Below are positions 53,748 through 62,464 of a stretch of DNA of 64,000 nucleotides, one piece after another. The position numbers were made by a program, and so were the translations under genes. The notes under the pieces are model-generated. The model did not search any database, had not been told where the DNA came from, and worked only from the letters and a program-made list of their open reading frames with translations. This stretch comes from Candidatus Heimdallarchaeota archaeon (GTDB taxonomy: Archaea; Asgardarchaeota; Heimdallarchaeia; Heimdallarchaeales; Heimdallarchaeaceae): positions 1 through 64,000 of the forward strand of contig JAAFKI010000154.1 in the NCBI GenBank assembly GCA_021399345.1, in the 5' to 3' direction. Numbering within the stretch: position 1 is the stretch's first letter; each line of letters starts with the position of its first letter.

Positions 53748-54539
53748 TTAAATAGTTTTTATTGTATAGATAGCAGATAATGCTGCTAGCCAACTCGTTT
53801 TTGGGTTGGTTGGTGAAGGGTTGTTCTCGAAAAGGAAATTATATTTTCCAACTTCAGATTCAATTTCGATTGCATGAATGTTTTTTGAAATCGATGGATC
53901 AGCGATTATTTCAACTAATGTTTTTTCAGGACCTAATGTTGAGAGAGCTAAGCGTGCAGCAACATTAATACTCCTTGGAAAATATGTAGCGGCTAGTTTA
54001 GCATTTCCTTTGAATATGACCACTGGTGAATGTTCGTTTAATTTGATGTTGTTTGATTCAATATAGCTGTTGTTCCTAAAGGCTCTGTTTGGTTTTCTAG
54101 TTTGGAGCTTAGCAGATTTTATGCCTACTAAGTTAATTGTTTCTACACTATCAAATCCACCAATAGCACCAGAGGGAAGAATAATGTTCTTTTTCTTTAT
54201 TTCAGTTAATTTTTGGTATTTAGAAAATAAACCAGGGAAAGATACGAAAGCACCAATACTCATAGGAACGAAATATTTGCCACTTCTTATTATTTCATCA
54301 AATACTTCAGCTACTACTTGTTGAACTGCACATTCTACAACAATATCACAATCTTGGAAATCAGTTACATGTTGCATTAGTCTGATTGAAGGATGTTTTT
54401 CAGCAACATCTTTCATTTTTACATCGTCAATATCATATACAGCTTGGATGGTCAGATTTTCATTTGCTTCTTCACTTACAGCATTCAGAATAGTAGTTCC
54501 TATGTATCCCAGTCCTATTAATCCTATCTTTTTTGTCAA
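53748..54539 (-). CDS. nadX: Aspartate dehydrogenase
   Basis: 263 residues. N-terminal NAD site GLIGLGYIGTTI, the conserved VVECAVQQVV and SIGAF, then LPSGAIGGFDS, which is the active-site segment of NadX. The substrate-binding block with KPNRAF follows. It oxidises aspartate to iminoaspartate, the first step of de novo NAD synthesis in archaea, feeding NadA/NadC elsewhere. Stops convergently near the tocopherol-cyclase-like gene. Followed in the operon direction by nothing; the aldo/keto reductase gene lies 19 bases upstream on the same strand. Confidence 0.86.
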   Translation of the reverse strand: MTKKIGLIGLGYIGTTILNAVSEEANENLTIQAVYDIDDVKMKDVAEKHPSIRLMQHVTDFQDCDIVVECAVQQVVAEVFDEIIRSGKYFVPMSIGAFVSFPGLFSKYQKLTEIKKKNIILPSGAIGGFDSVETINLVGIKSAKLQTRKPNRAFRNNSYIESNNIKLNEHSPVVIFKGNAKLAATYFPRSINVAARLALSTLGPEKTLVEIIADPSISKNIHAIEIESEVGKYNFLFENNPSPTNPKTSWLAALSAIYTIKTI

Positions 54540-54558
54540 TGAATCATGCTCCTGAACA

Positions 54559-55542
54559 TTATCTAATACTCTCGTAATCAGCTACCCAGTCAGATGCTTC
54601 GTTTAATCTCTTTATTTCGTCTTCATCTAGTTTAACTTCTAAAGAAGCAACATTTTCTTCTAATTGCTCAACTGAATTAGCACCGATAATTGGGGCTGTT
54701 ATGAAGTCCTTTGCTAGTATCCAAGCAATTGCAACTTGTGTCATCTTAACTTCCTTGCTCTTAGCAATTTCCTTTACTGTGTCATGTATTTTCCATCTCT
54801 TTTCAGTAAAGTATCTCTTCTGTGCCCCTTCACTTCTTGGAGTATCTGGAAGAGGACCATCAGAAGAATACCTGTCTGTTAGGAAACCACCAGCTAGAGG
54901 ACTATAAGGAATGACACCAAGGCCAAATTTCTTGATTACATGTTCCATTTGATGTTCAACAAGCATTCTTCTGACAATACTGTAGGGTGGTTGAACTGTT
55001 TCAAAACGAGCATATCCATTCTTTTCGCTTACCCAGAAGGATTCTACCAACATCCAAGGATGTATATTTGATGCCCCTATGTAGTTTACTATTCCTTTTT
55101 CTACAAGTAGATTCATTGCATGTAATGTTTCTTCAATAGGTGTATCATTATCAAAACTATGAATCTGATAAAGGTCAATCCAATCAGTTTGCAATCTCTT
55201 AAGACTATTAGTAATTGCTTGATGTACGTGTCTTCGTGATAATCCTCGATCATTAATATCGTCAGACATGGCACCTCGAAGTTTAGTTGCAAGAATTAAA
55301 TCATCTCTTGTACTCCTATCATTTAACCATCTTCCAATTATTTCTTCAGTTTTACCTGCATGGCTGTTTTCAGCCCAGTAACTGTAAACATCTGCAGTAT
55401 CAAAACAATTGATACCTAATTCTAGAGCCCTATCCATTATCTTAAATGACTCTTCTTCGTCTACTCTCCATCCCATTTGCATAGTGCCTAGAACAATAGG
55501 TGATACTTTTATCCCTGTTGTTCCCAATCTTCTGTATTCCAT
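54559..55542 (-). CDS. Aldo/keto reductase
   Basis: 327 residues. TIM-barrel aldo/keto reductase with catalytic Asp/Tyr in FDTADVYSYW, Lys in LATKLRG and His in YQIHSFDN. NADPH-binding residues are near the end (IIGANSVEQLEEN). Reduces an aldehyde or ketone; the substrate is unknown. Likely co-transcribed with nadX downstream (19 bases). Confidence 0.93.
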   Translation of the reverse strand: MEYRRLGTTGIKVSPIVLGTMQMGWRVDEEESFKIMDRALELGINCFDTADVYSYWAENSHAGKTEEIIGRWLNDRSTRDDLILATKLRGAMSDDINDRGLSRRHVHQAITNSLKRLQTDWIDLYQIHSFDNDTPIEETLHAMNLLVEKGIVNYIGASNIHPWMLVESFWVSEKNGYARFETVQPPYSIVRRMLVEHQMEHVIKKFGLGVIPYSPLAGGFLTDRYSSDGPLPDTPRSEGAQKRYFTEKRWKIHDTVKEIAKSKEVKMTQVAIAWILAKDFITAPIIGANSVEQLEENVASLEVKLDEDEIKRLNEASDWVADYESIR

Positions 55543-55586
55543 AATGAAAGTTAATACAAGTTAGTTAAAAGAATTGTTTTTCTCTC

Positions 55587-55859
55587 TTAAATAGAGAATA
55601 TTTTTTTAATTGTAACTAGAATCTTTGTTAGAAGAGTTTCTTGCTTTTCTCCTTTTACTGCTTCTTTTGCCCAGTAATCTTGTCTATCGTGAACTAATCT
55701 GTGTTCACCTTTACAATGTGGGTGTAATGGCATTTTACATTTATTACAGATCGCCCAAGTTGCACCACAGGTCTTCTTTCCAGAATCTAAAGATTTTCCA
55801 CAATGCCCACATTTTCCCATTAACGGCATAGGTGGATATGCACAACAAACACTTATCAA
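55587..55859 (-). CDS. Cys/His-rich zinc-binding mini-protein
   Basis: 90 residues. KCGHCGKSLDSGKKTCG, then CNKCKMPLHPHCKGEHRLVH supplies up to seven Cys and several His in an order like a treble-clef/RING- or B-box-type zinc site. Two zinc ions are likely. The C-terminal 25 residues (TLLTKILVTIKKIFSI) form an amphipathic helix that may sit on the membrane. Not a clear match to a named family. RING-like fingers matter in Asgard ubiquitin systems, but there are no ubiquitin genes in the window. Confidence 0.6.
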   Translation of the reverse strand: MISVCCAYPPMPLMGKCGHCGKSLDSGKKTCGATWAICNKCKMPLHPHCKGEHRLVHDRQDYWAKEAVKGEKQETLLTKILVTIKKIFSI

Positions 55860-55872
55860 TATAGCGCAGATA

Positions 55873-56364
55873 TTAGAGGTTTATTATCACATCTTTTGCT
55901 CTCTTTCCGCTCATGTATTCAATATCGATTTTTCCTACAGCAACTCTAGAAATAGATTTCTCAGTTAATTGTGCCTTTTCAACTTCTTCTGGTTTATTAT
56001 CTAGTTTCCTTATCATGGCTTGTAAAGCAGTTTTCTTCTCCTCAAAATCTTCAATGAAAGTAACTTTTCCTTTGAATTGAGTTGTAGCATAAAGATGATC
56101 ACAAGAACCTTGAACGTAGCCTTCATCCATAAGTGCTTGGCCCCAAATATTGTTGTTGTTCTTAAGAATATCAATTTTCTTCCCCTCACTGGCACAATGG
56201 AAGTAAATACGATGTTGCTCAGGGTCATATCCATGACTTAAGGTCACTAAATAGGGAACATTGTCTTCACACATAGCAATAGTTATGTGTTTAACTGTTT
56301 GGAGAATGTATTTCATCTCTTCAATACTCTCTATTGCTTTTTCTTTACGTCTCATACCTCTCAT
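55873..56364 (-). CDS. Pyridoxamine 5'-phosphate oxidase-related flavoprotein
   Basis: 163 residues. Split-barrel FMN-binding fold of the PPOX/NimA type: PYLVTLSHGYDPEQHRIYFHCASEGKK, then MIRKLDNKPEEV. The short distance from CASEGKK to the flavin-contact region fits nitroreductase-like NimA proteins. FMN or F420 could be the cofactor. Single gene; the Cys/His-rich gene is 13 bases downstream on the same strand. Confidence 0.8.
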   Translation of the reverse strand: MRGMRRKEKAIESIEEMKYILQTVKHITIAMCEDNVPYLVTLSHGYDPEQHRIYFHCASEGKKIDILKNNNNIWGQALMDEGYVQGSCDHLYATTQFKGKVTFIEDFEEKKTALQAMIRKLDNKPEEVEKAQLTEKSISRVAVGKIDIEYMSGKRAKDVIINL

Positions 56365-56428
56365 TTGAGTATCACTTGAAGAAAAAAATCTTCATACGTT
56401 ATATCTTTTTGGTAAAGGAGAAGAAAGT

Positions 56429-56504
56429 GAAGCTAGCAAGAGAAATGAAGGGGTGGAAGCAATGCGGAGGTGAAAATCACCAGGCAGATATATTAGCTAG
56501 CTTC
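56429..56504. repeat. GAAGCTAGC inverted-repeat element, copy B
   Basis: Perfect nine-base pair GAAGCTAGC (56429) and GCTAGCTTC (56496), enclosing a tight hairpin GGTGA-AAA-TCACC (56469). The whole 76 bases could fold as a stem with an inner hairpin. Lies upstream of tRNA-Phe. Copies A and C at 35202 and 62097. Confidence 0.45.
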
Positions 56505-56588
56505 AGAATAAATACTGGTTTTATGCTTAAAAACCTAAAAAGAAGAATTGCTAATTAAAGGCAATGAATAATTTGAAGAAAGAAAAAT

Positions 56589-56677
56589 TGGAGCCCAGAG
56601 CGTGACTTGAACACGCGACAACAGGATTTCTGAGAATTCTCTTCAGTCCTGCGCTCTCCCAGCTAAGCTATCTGGGC
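56589..56677 (-). tRNA. tRNA-Phe (GAA) with a 13-base intron
   Basis: Acceptor GCCCAGA/TCTGGGC and T-arm are clear. The anticodon stem CAGGA/TCCTG is separated by 20 bases (CTGAAGAGAATTCTCAGAAA), 13 more than the normal seven-base loop. With GAA as anticodon this gives a short intron next to position 37, containing GAGAATTCTC. CCA encoded. Confidence 0.85.
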
Positions 56678-56797
56678 ATCCTTGTTATATCCTTTTTGTT
56701 CTTCTTCCCAATAAAAGTTTTTTGTTTCGTTTCTTTGTTTTTTTGTGAATGCTAACATATAATAATACCCAAGATTGACTTGATTTGATGATATATT

Positions 56798-57361
56798 ATG
56801 TCACAAGATCGTTATTATTCAAAAAAAGACTATAAAGGAGATTATTCTGCTTTTGGTACTGCTTTGGTTTTTACAATTGTTGGTATTGTGTCACTTGTTC
56901 TGAAGTACGCTGCCCCTGCCCATGATTTTTGGGGAATATCTAACTGGGGGTATTGGATGTTTATACCTGCCTTCTTCATTTTTATTGGAGCAATTAGTCA
57001 TGTTGATGCTGATCGAAGGATGAGAAACAACGTTCTTGCATCTGTTCAGAATCGTAGTGGTGCAGTAAAAATAGAAAACTTGGCCTCTGAAGCAGGAGTC
57101 AAACCACAACAAATTCTACGAATTCTAGTTGATTTACGTGTAAGAAATAACATTAAGTATAGTTATGATGCTAATACAGGAGAGATTCTGTTAGGAGAAA
57201 CAGTTTCATACGATAAAGCTCTTGAATTTGTTGCTCCCTTACCTAAGAAACAAGCTGAAGTTATCTTTCCCTCTGAAAAGGGAAGTTACTGTCCTTACTG
57301 TGGTCACAAACCTCCTGAAGGGTCTAAGTTCTGCGAAAGCTGCGGCTCTAACCTTGCTTAA
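56798..57361 (+). CDS. Membrane protein with HTH-like and zinc-ribbon domains
   Basis: 187 residues. Two membrane helices at about 20-38 and 49-67; then a cytoplasmic part (75-140) with an HTH/PCI-like segment NLASEAGVKPQQILRILVDLRVRN; finally a zinc ribbon YCPYCGHKPPEGSKFCESCG at the C-terminus. It could be a membrane-bound regulator or a translocation-related protein. No named family. ATG start near 56798, close behind tRNA-Phe but on the opposite strand. Confidence 0.72.
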   Translation: MSQDRYYSKKDYKGDYSAFGTALVFTIVGIVSLVLKYAAPAHDFWGISNWGYWMFIPAFFIFIGAISHVDADRRMRNNVLASVQNRSGAVKIENLASEAGVKPQQILRILVDLRVRNNIKYSYDANTGEILLGETVSYDKALEFVAPLPKKQAEVIFPSEKGSYCPYCGHKPPEGSKFCESCGSNLA

Positions 57362-57383
57362 AACTCCTTTTTCTTCATTTTTT

Positions 57384-58316
57384 TTATTTGTGGAAAGTTA
57401 AATGAACAACATCGTTATCATGTAGTTCGTAAGTTATTCCAACCCTTTTTTTTCTTCCAGTTGGACCACCTTCAAGGATTACAGCATCTTTGAATATGTC
57501 TATTTTGCTTTTACTTATTTTGTTTACAACATCTTCAACTATCACTGTATCGTTGAAAAACACTACAGGTTGATCTTGAATTTCATTAAATGAGTTCATA
57601 GTGAATATCCTTATTGGTTTGCTAATTTCAAACATGGTTTTCTTTATTTCATCAAGATTATTAACAAACACATTCTTCAAATTGTTATAGGATATAAGGC
57701 CTAAATTTTCCTTTTTTACCAAAAAAGTTGGAATTCTTCTTGGACTGGTTTGAGCAAAACCATCACCCAACCTTTTCTCGATTAATTCAATATTCTGCTC
57801 CTCTAACTCAGATAACACTATTGTAAAATCTTCAAAAGATTTACCTAGAATTAATAGGCAATCTGTAGAGTGTACTAACGCTAGAGTCGATTTGTCGTAA
57901 ATCCAACCTCCTTCGCTTATTGCAGGAAGCTCTACAAGTTGGAATTTTATTCCTTCATATTCTAAGGCACCATATTGTGGTTCTGTTGTAGTGTATTCAT
58001 AGTCTCCTACAGGGATTTCAGTGCCGCATAGATTGTTAATCAAAGTACTTTTACCACTATTTGTTGTACCTATTACAAGGATTTGCGGTGTTTCTTTTTT
58101 GGTTTTAGTGCTTTTTCGGGAAGCTTTTTTTGCTTGTTCTACTATCTCGATTTCATTTAATTCGCGTCTTAGTTTATCCTTTATTTTCCTATAGTCTCCT
58201 ACATCCCATTGTATTTCCTTTAGTATTTTTCTGATTTCTTTTGCTCTTTCTTCCCCTACTTTTCCTTTTAGAGCATCGTTTATTTCTTCATTAATTACGC
58301 TATAGGGTTTAGGCAT
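57384..58316 (-). CDS. DRG/Obg-like GTPase with TGS domain
   Basis: I start at the ATG of MPKPYSVINEE (58316), preceded by AGGT; the track start 21 codons earlier overlaps the next gene. About 310 residues. G1 is GTTNSGKST, G3 reads ELPAISEGG in place of DLPGIIEG, and the end (KKRVGITYELHDNDVVHLTF) is a TGS-type domain. Related to DRG proteins that bind translating ribosomes. The G4 NKxD is not clear (VKKENLG), so guanine specificity may be altered. Follows the SDR gene on the same strand. Confidence 0.75.
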   Translation of the reverse strand: MPKPYSVINEEINDALKGKVGEERAKEIRKILKEIQWDVGDYRKIKDKLRRELNEIEIVEQAKKASRKSTKTKKETPQILVIGTTNSGKSTLINNLCGTEIPVGDYEYTTTEPQYGALEYEGIKFQLVELPAISEGGWIYDKSTLALVHSTDCLLILGKSFEDFTIVLSELEEQNIELIEKRLGDGFAQTSPRRIPTFLVKKENLGLISYNNLKNVFVNNLDEIKKTMFEISKPIRIFTMNSFNEIQDQPVVFFNDTVIVEDVVNKISKSKIDIFKDAVILEGGPTGRKKRVGITYELHDNDVVHLTFHK

Positions 58317-58362
58317 TGTCCACGACCTGTTTTCATTTTGATATGTCTTGTTTGAGTGCTTA

Positions 58363-59235
58363 TTAACTTTCTTTCTCAATAGCTTTTGATACTAATCTTC
58401 CACTCAATTCCCAGAGATAATCTTGATTTTCTATAACTTTAGTCATTTTTGCAGTTTTTGTTTCCTTGCAGTCAGTAAGATATTTTCCAGTTACACCTTC
58501 TAAATCATTTGAAGCAGCTGCATAAACTGAAGTCTCTGCACCTTGTTCAGGAGTTCGACGATTAGGTATTAGATTCGACATTGTATTCATCCATTTTGGA
58601 AGTCCTTCTGTTGTCAATTGTGTCTTAATATGTCCCGGATTTACTGTAAATGCTGATACTCCCGTTCCTTCTAATTCTCTTACTAACTTATTGGTAAAAA
58701 GAACCATAGCTGTTTTAGAATTACTATAGGCTTGTTGTCCACTATATCTTTTTTCCAGTAATGGATCTTTCAATTTTATTTTGAAGAATTTGTGTATATC
58801 AGAAGAGAGATTTACAATCCTAGAGGGAGAACTCTTCCTCAACAACGGAAGCAAAAGCTTGGTTAGATAGAAGTGAGCTAAATAATTTACTGCAAAAGTG
58901 AGTTCAAATCCATCCTCAGTTACAGTTCTCTTCATTCGGAAAACTCCCGCATTATTTATCAGAACATGTAAACTTGAGTATTTCTTTAGAAACTCATCAG
59001 TAAACTGTTTTACTTCATTTAATGATGATAAATCACAGATTAGAAGATCAACATTCTGATTATTAGTTTTTTGAATAATTTCCTTACGAGCTGCTTCTCC
59101 TTTTTCTAGATTACGACAAACCATTACTAAATGAGCTCCTAGAGCAGCTATCTTTCTTGCTGTTTCTTTTCCAATACCTGTATTTGCTCCAGTTATCATG
59201 CAAGTTTTCCCATTTATCCAAGAGTTATTCGGCAC
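58363..59235 (-). CDS. Short-chain dehydrogenase/reductase, retinol-dehydrogenase-like
   Basis: 290 residues. TGANTGIGKETA at the N-terminus, NNAGV, the catalytic Ser in NLSSDIHK and YSNSK (about residues 155-159). Overall it is closest to the RDH/WWOX group that acts on lipid or retinoid alcohols. NADP(H) preference is suggested by CRNLEKG after the second strand. Lies just upstream of the DRG-like GTPase gene; an operon is possible. Confidence 0.89.
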   Translation of the reverse strand: MPNNSWINGKTCMITGANTGIGKETARKIAALGAHLVMVCRNLEKGEAARKEIIQKTNNQNVDLLICDLSSLNEVKQFTDEFLKKYSSLHVLINNAGVFRMKRTVTEDGFELTFAVNYLAHFYLTKLLLPLLRKSSPSRIVNLSSDIHKFFKIKLKDPLLEKRYSGQQAYSNSKTAMVLFTNKLVRELEGTGVSAFTVNPGHIKTQLTTEGLPKWMNTMSNLIPNRRTPEQGAETSVYAAASNDLEGVTGKYLTDCKETKTAKMTKVIENQDYLWELSGRLVSKAIEKES

Positions 59236-59319
59236 AATATCACATCATAAAATGTTTCTGTACATTTATACCTATACGTTCAAGTAAAAACTTTATCCGA
59301 ATCTTTTATTAATAACTCA

Positions 59320-60540
59320 ATGTCTACTCTTTTCATGAGTTCAGAAAAATCAAAAGTCTATTTCGGTTCTGTTCAACATGGAAGAAATTCCGCTTTTGCT
59401 TCTTTTGCTGCAAAGGTTGACAAAATCACAGAACTTTTACTTGAAGAAACACCCATTGAGAAGAAGGATAAGGTTGCTGTTAAAATGCACCTTGGTTTCA
59501 ACGATGGTTATCAAACTGTTCCTGTTTTTTTTGTTCGTAAAATAGTAGAAGCTGTTAAAAAACGAGGGGGATATCCCTTTGTTACAGATAATCCCACTTC
59601 TGTTTATAATGCGGTCAACAGAGGGTACACTCAAGAGACATGTGGTTGTCCTATTATTCCAATAGCAGGTGTAAAAGATGGTTATACTACTCCTGTAGAA
59701 GTTAATTACAAAGGAATAGATACACTAGATCTTGCTGGAGCTTTGAAAGACGCAGATGTTTTAGTTGATTTGTCCCATGCTAAAGGTCATGGAGCTTGTG
59801 GTTATGGTGGTGCAATCAAAAATCTAGCCCTTGGTGGTTATTCAGGTCCAACCCGTTGGAGGAAAATCCATGGGGCATCCCACGTTGATGAATATTGGGA
59901 CAAAGCTAAAGGCAATCCAGAACTAGCAAAGAAGCTTGTTGAATCATGTCCTTACGGTGCCCTTCGATATGATGAAGAAAAGGATGACCTCAAAAGAAAT
60001 TATCACGACTGTCGCCAATGTATGACCTGTTTACAAGTTGATGGAGGTCTAGGAGCCGTTAAACTTCCACGTGAAAGCTATACTGCATTTAATGAAATGA
60101 TGGCAATCGCAACAAATGAAGTATTGAAAACCTTTGATCCTGCCAAAGTAATGTATATCAATTTCTTGACACAAATAACCATTTATTGCGATTGTATGGG
60201 TTTAGGCCAACCACCATTTATTAATGATATTGGTGTTGTTGGCAGCAAGGATATTGTTGCAGTTGAAACAGCCACACTTGATTTAATCAAAAAGGAAGAA
60301 ATAATAGAGAAAAACATTCCTCCTTACTTCAAACATGTCAACCTTAATCCCGATGAAGATCTTCACCCATTCACAAGAGTTCATGGACCATACAAAGATC
60401 CTTACGAAACAGTTGTTTTCGCAGAAAAACTGGGCTTGGGTACTTCCAAGTATGAATTAATTGAAATCTTATCTGCTGAAGAAACGATAAAGATGAAACC
60501 TCCAGACAAAGTGTTTGAAGGCGAACCCACCTTCTTTTAA
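59320..60540 (+). CDS. DUF362 protein with degenerate ferredoxin-like site
   Basis: 406 residues. KVAVKMHLGFNDGYQT, DLSHAKGHGACGYGGAIKNLA and the later DCRQCMTC, CDCMGLGQPP are the DUF362 blocks. The family often has a 4Fe-4S ferredoxin domain; here the cysteines C-P-Y-G and CRQCMTC may form one cluster only. Biochemical role unknown; some relatives are linked to anaerobic metabolism. The first ATG precedes MSSEKSKV, so a start seven codons later is possible. Confidence 0.85.
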   Translation: MSTLFMSSEKSKVYFGSVQHGRNSAFASFAAKVDKITELLLEETPIEKKDKVAVKMHLGFNDGYQTVPVFFVRKIVEAVKKRGGYPFVTDNPTSVYNAVNRGYTQETCGCPIIPIAGVKDGYTTPVEVNYKGIDTLDLAGALKDADVLVDLSHAKGHGACGYGGAIKNLALGGYSGPTRWRKIHGASHVDEYWDKAKGNPELAKKLVESCPYGALRYDEEKDDLKRNYHDCRQCMTCLQVDGGLGAVKLPRESYTAFNEMMAIATNEVLKTFDPAKVMYINFLTQITIYCDCMGLGQPPFINDIGVVGSKDIVAVETATLDLIKKEEIIEKNIPPYFKHVNLNPDEDLHPFTRVHGPYKDPYETVVFAEKLGLGTSKYELIEILSAEETIKMKPPDKVFEGEPTFF

Positions 60541-60553
60541 TTTTAATCTTTCT

Positions 60554-60928
60554 TTATTTTTCCTTTTTCTTTCCAAGCCATGTTGCAATTAAATCAGTTA
60601 TAGGACCATAAGCTATACCTGCCACAAAGGTTGTAAAGCTGAGATGAGGATCCATTAGCAGAACAGCTGCAGAAGTAATTAAACCAAAAATTGTTCCTCT
60701 AATTCCAGCATTTAACCATTTTTGCCATTGTTCTCCTTTGATAATTGTTATTCCATCAGCTAATCCAATGAGCATTCCTAAAACAACTCTCATTGCCCAA
60801 ATACCCATAAGGTAAACAATATTTTCAGCATAAGTTCCAGGAATACGTTGTCCCACACCAATTATACAAGCTACTCCTAATATGGCGCCAGTAAGTGTAG
60901 ATATCCAAAGACGTTTGTAATTAACCAT
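60554..60928 (-). CDS. Small membrane protein
   Basis: I use the ATG at 60928 (MVNYKRL) instead of the TTG three codons earlier. 124 residues with four membrane helices, Gly-rich (LTGAILGVACIIGVG, VLGMLIGLADGITI, GTIFGLITSAAVLL, VAGIAYGPITDLIATWLG) and a Lys-rich tail. No recognised family. Convergent with the DUF362 gene. Confidence 0.6.
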   Translation of the reverse strand: MVNYKRLWISTLTGAILGVACIIGVGQRIPGTYAENIVYLMGIWAMRVVLGMLIGLADGITIIKGEQWQKWLNAGIRGTIFGLITSAAVLLMDPHLSFTTFVAGIAYGPITDLIATWLGKKKEK

Positions 60929-61016
60929 TTTTCTCAACTTTACTTTATTGAAAGTAGCATAAAAATTCTACGTATAGACAAGAGTTTACAAAAGAGCTTG
61001 CAAGTCACATCGAATA

Positions 61017-61026
61017 TTTTTTAAAT
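61017..61026 (+). promoter_or_regulatory. TATA-like box of argF
   Basis: TTTTTTAAAT-type stretch 30-40 bases before the argF start, after an AT-rich gap. Position fits an archaeal promoter with a very short leader. Confidence 0.35.
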
Positions 61027-61056
61027 CTTCATTACACTTTTGACCAAGTGAGCAAA

Positions 61057-61986
61057 ATGGATTTGAAAGGTAGATCACTTCTATCATTAGAGGATTTCAC
61101 AGCAGATGAAATCCGTTTTCTTCTAGATGAATCTAAACGTTTGAAAGCTGATTTTAAGGCTTATAAAAGAACTAAACCACTTTCTGGTTTAACTTTGGGG
61201 ATGATTTTCCAGAAACGTTCAACTCGTACTAGAGTTTCAACAGAGGTTGCAATGTATAACCTAGGAGGGCATGCAATTTTCCTGAGTTCAGCAGATATTC
61301 AACTAGGCGCCGGTGAATCTATTAAGGACACATCCCGTGTTCTTGCAAGAATGGTTAACGGCATACTTGCGCGAGTTTATGCACATGAAGATGTTGCAGA
61401 GTTAGCTAAACATTCTACTGTTCCAGTTATCAATGCACTCTCAGATAAATACCATCCTCTCCAGATTCTTGCTGATCTTCTTACTATTGAAGAACATAAA
61501 GGCAAACTAGCTGGTTTAAAACTTGCATGGGTTGGTGATGGAAATAATGTTTGTAATTCATTATTAATTGGATGTGCAAAGATGGGTTTAAACATGTCAG
61601 TAGCTACACCAAAAGGTTACGAACCACCTAGTGATATTGTGGGAAATGCTGAACATTATGCAGAGGAAACTGGTGCCGAAATCACAATAACCAATGATGC
61701 TATTGCAGCAGTAACAAATGCAGATGTTGTTGTAACAGATACATTCATCTCTATGGGAGAAGAAAAGGAAGCAGCAGCTAAGCTCAAGGCTTTTGAGAAC
61801 TATGTTATCACCGAGGAACTTTGTGCTAACGCTAAATCTGATTATCTCTTTATGCACTGTTTACCCTACAAACATAAAGAAGCAACAGAAGAAGTTTTTG
61901 AAAGTGGAAATAGTGTAGTTTTTGATGAAGCTGAAAATAGATTACATACAGTTATGGCTGTTCTAAACGCTTTAATGGGAAGTTAA
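61057..61986 (+). CDS. argF: Ornithine carbamoyltransferase
   Basis: I take the ATG at 61057 (GTGAG upstream) rather than the GTG at 61048. 309 residues. Carbamoyl-phosphate site KRSTRTRVS, the ornithine loop DTFISMGEE (SMG) and catalytic MHCLPYKH identify OTC. It joins ornithine and carbamoyl phosphate into citrulline for arginine synthesis. Full length; other arginine genes are not in the window. Confidence 0.96.
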   Translation: MDLKGRSLLSLEDFTADEIRFLLDESKRLKADFKAYKRTKPLSGLTLGMIFQKRSTRTRVSTEVAMYNLGGHAIFLSSADIQLGAGESIKDTSRVLARMVNGILARVYAHEDVAELAKHSTVPVINALSDKYHPLQILADLLTIEEHKGKLAGLKLAWVGDGNNVCNSLLIGCAKMGLNMSVATPKGYEPPSDIVGNAEHYAEETGAEITITNDAIAAVTNADVVVTDTFISMGEEKEAAAKLKAFENYVITEELCANAKSDYLFMHCLPYKHKEATEEVFESGNSVVFDEAENRLHTVMAVLNALMGS

Positions 61987-62096
61987 AATTCCTCCTTTTT
62001 TTCATATTTTTAAACCATTTTCATAAACCATAATTAACTCAACTACATTGTTTTATACTGTCAACTTCTCAAAACAGAATATAGGTTGAGATGGAG

Positions 62097-62149
62097 GAAG
62101 CTAGCAAAAAGTGCCTTTATGAGAATTATGTTAACGTTGTCTTGCTAGC
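62097..62149. repeat. GAAGCTAGC inverted-repeat element, copy C
   Basis: GAAGCTAGCAA (62097) faces TTGCTAGC (62142), eight pairs, followed by CTC that can pair with the preceding GAG. Preceded by AGATGGAG, like copy A. Lies between argF and the pilin-like gene. Its 5' half also opens a 23-codon ORF (rejected). Confidence 0.4.
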
Positions 62150-62205
62150 CTCAAATATATAATATCGATAATTGTTTAAAAACACAAAAAAAAGTGACAT
62201 ATAAA

Positions 62206-62388
62206 TCATCCAAAGAGGTTTTCAAAAGAAACTTGAGTCCAGTCTATTAAACTCATTATAATACCAAAAATAATTGCAAAAATGAGTATAGCTATGCCAA
62301 TTAGCAAGATCTCCTCTAAGATAGGGCCACCTTTTTTGTTCTTCAATCTTAAACTTTTCAACATTCGAAAGAGTAACATTTTAGTCAA
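62206..62388 (-). CDS. Very short type IV pilin-like protein
   Basis: 60 residues. A basic leader (MLKSLRLKNKKGG) is followed by PILEEILLIGIAILIFAIIFGIIMS, one membrane helix, and 11 more residues. Cutting after GG would put a Glu at position 5 of the mature chain, the hallmark of type IV pilins processed by prepilin peptidase. Only a pilin-like stem without a head domain, so it may be a minor pilin, an adaptor, or a plain single-pass protein. Confidence 0.5.
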   Translation of the reverse strand: MTKMLLFRMLKSLRLKNKKGGPILEEILLIGIAILIFAIIFGIIMSLIDWTQVSFENLFG

Positions 62389-62464
62389 AGGTAGTACTCA
62401 AGGTTAATATTTAAACTCAACAAAATATTGAAAGAAAGAAATGAATCTTATAAAGCAACCTTTG

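Noticed and set aside
56334-56558. 74-residue plus-strand ORF over repeat copy B
   Set aside because: Overlaps the PPOX start on the other strand and the inverted repeat; the translation has no recognisable domain and no good ribosome binding site.
62091-62162. ATG-started 23-codon ORF in copy C (MEEASKKCLYENY)
   Set aside because: Too short, and its sequence is explained by the inverted repeat; no equivalent frame in copy A or B.
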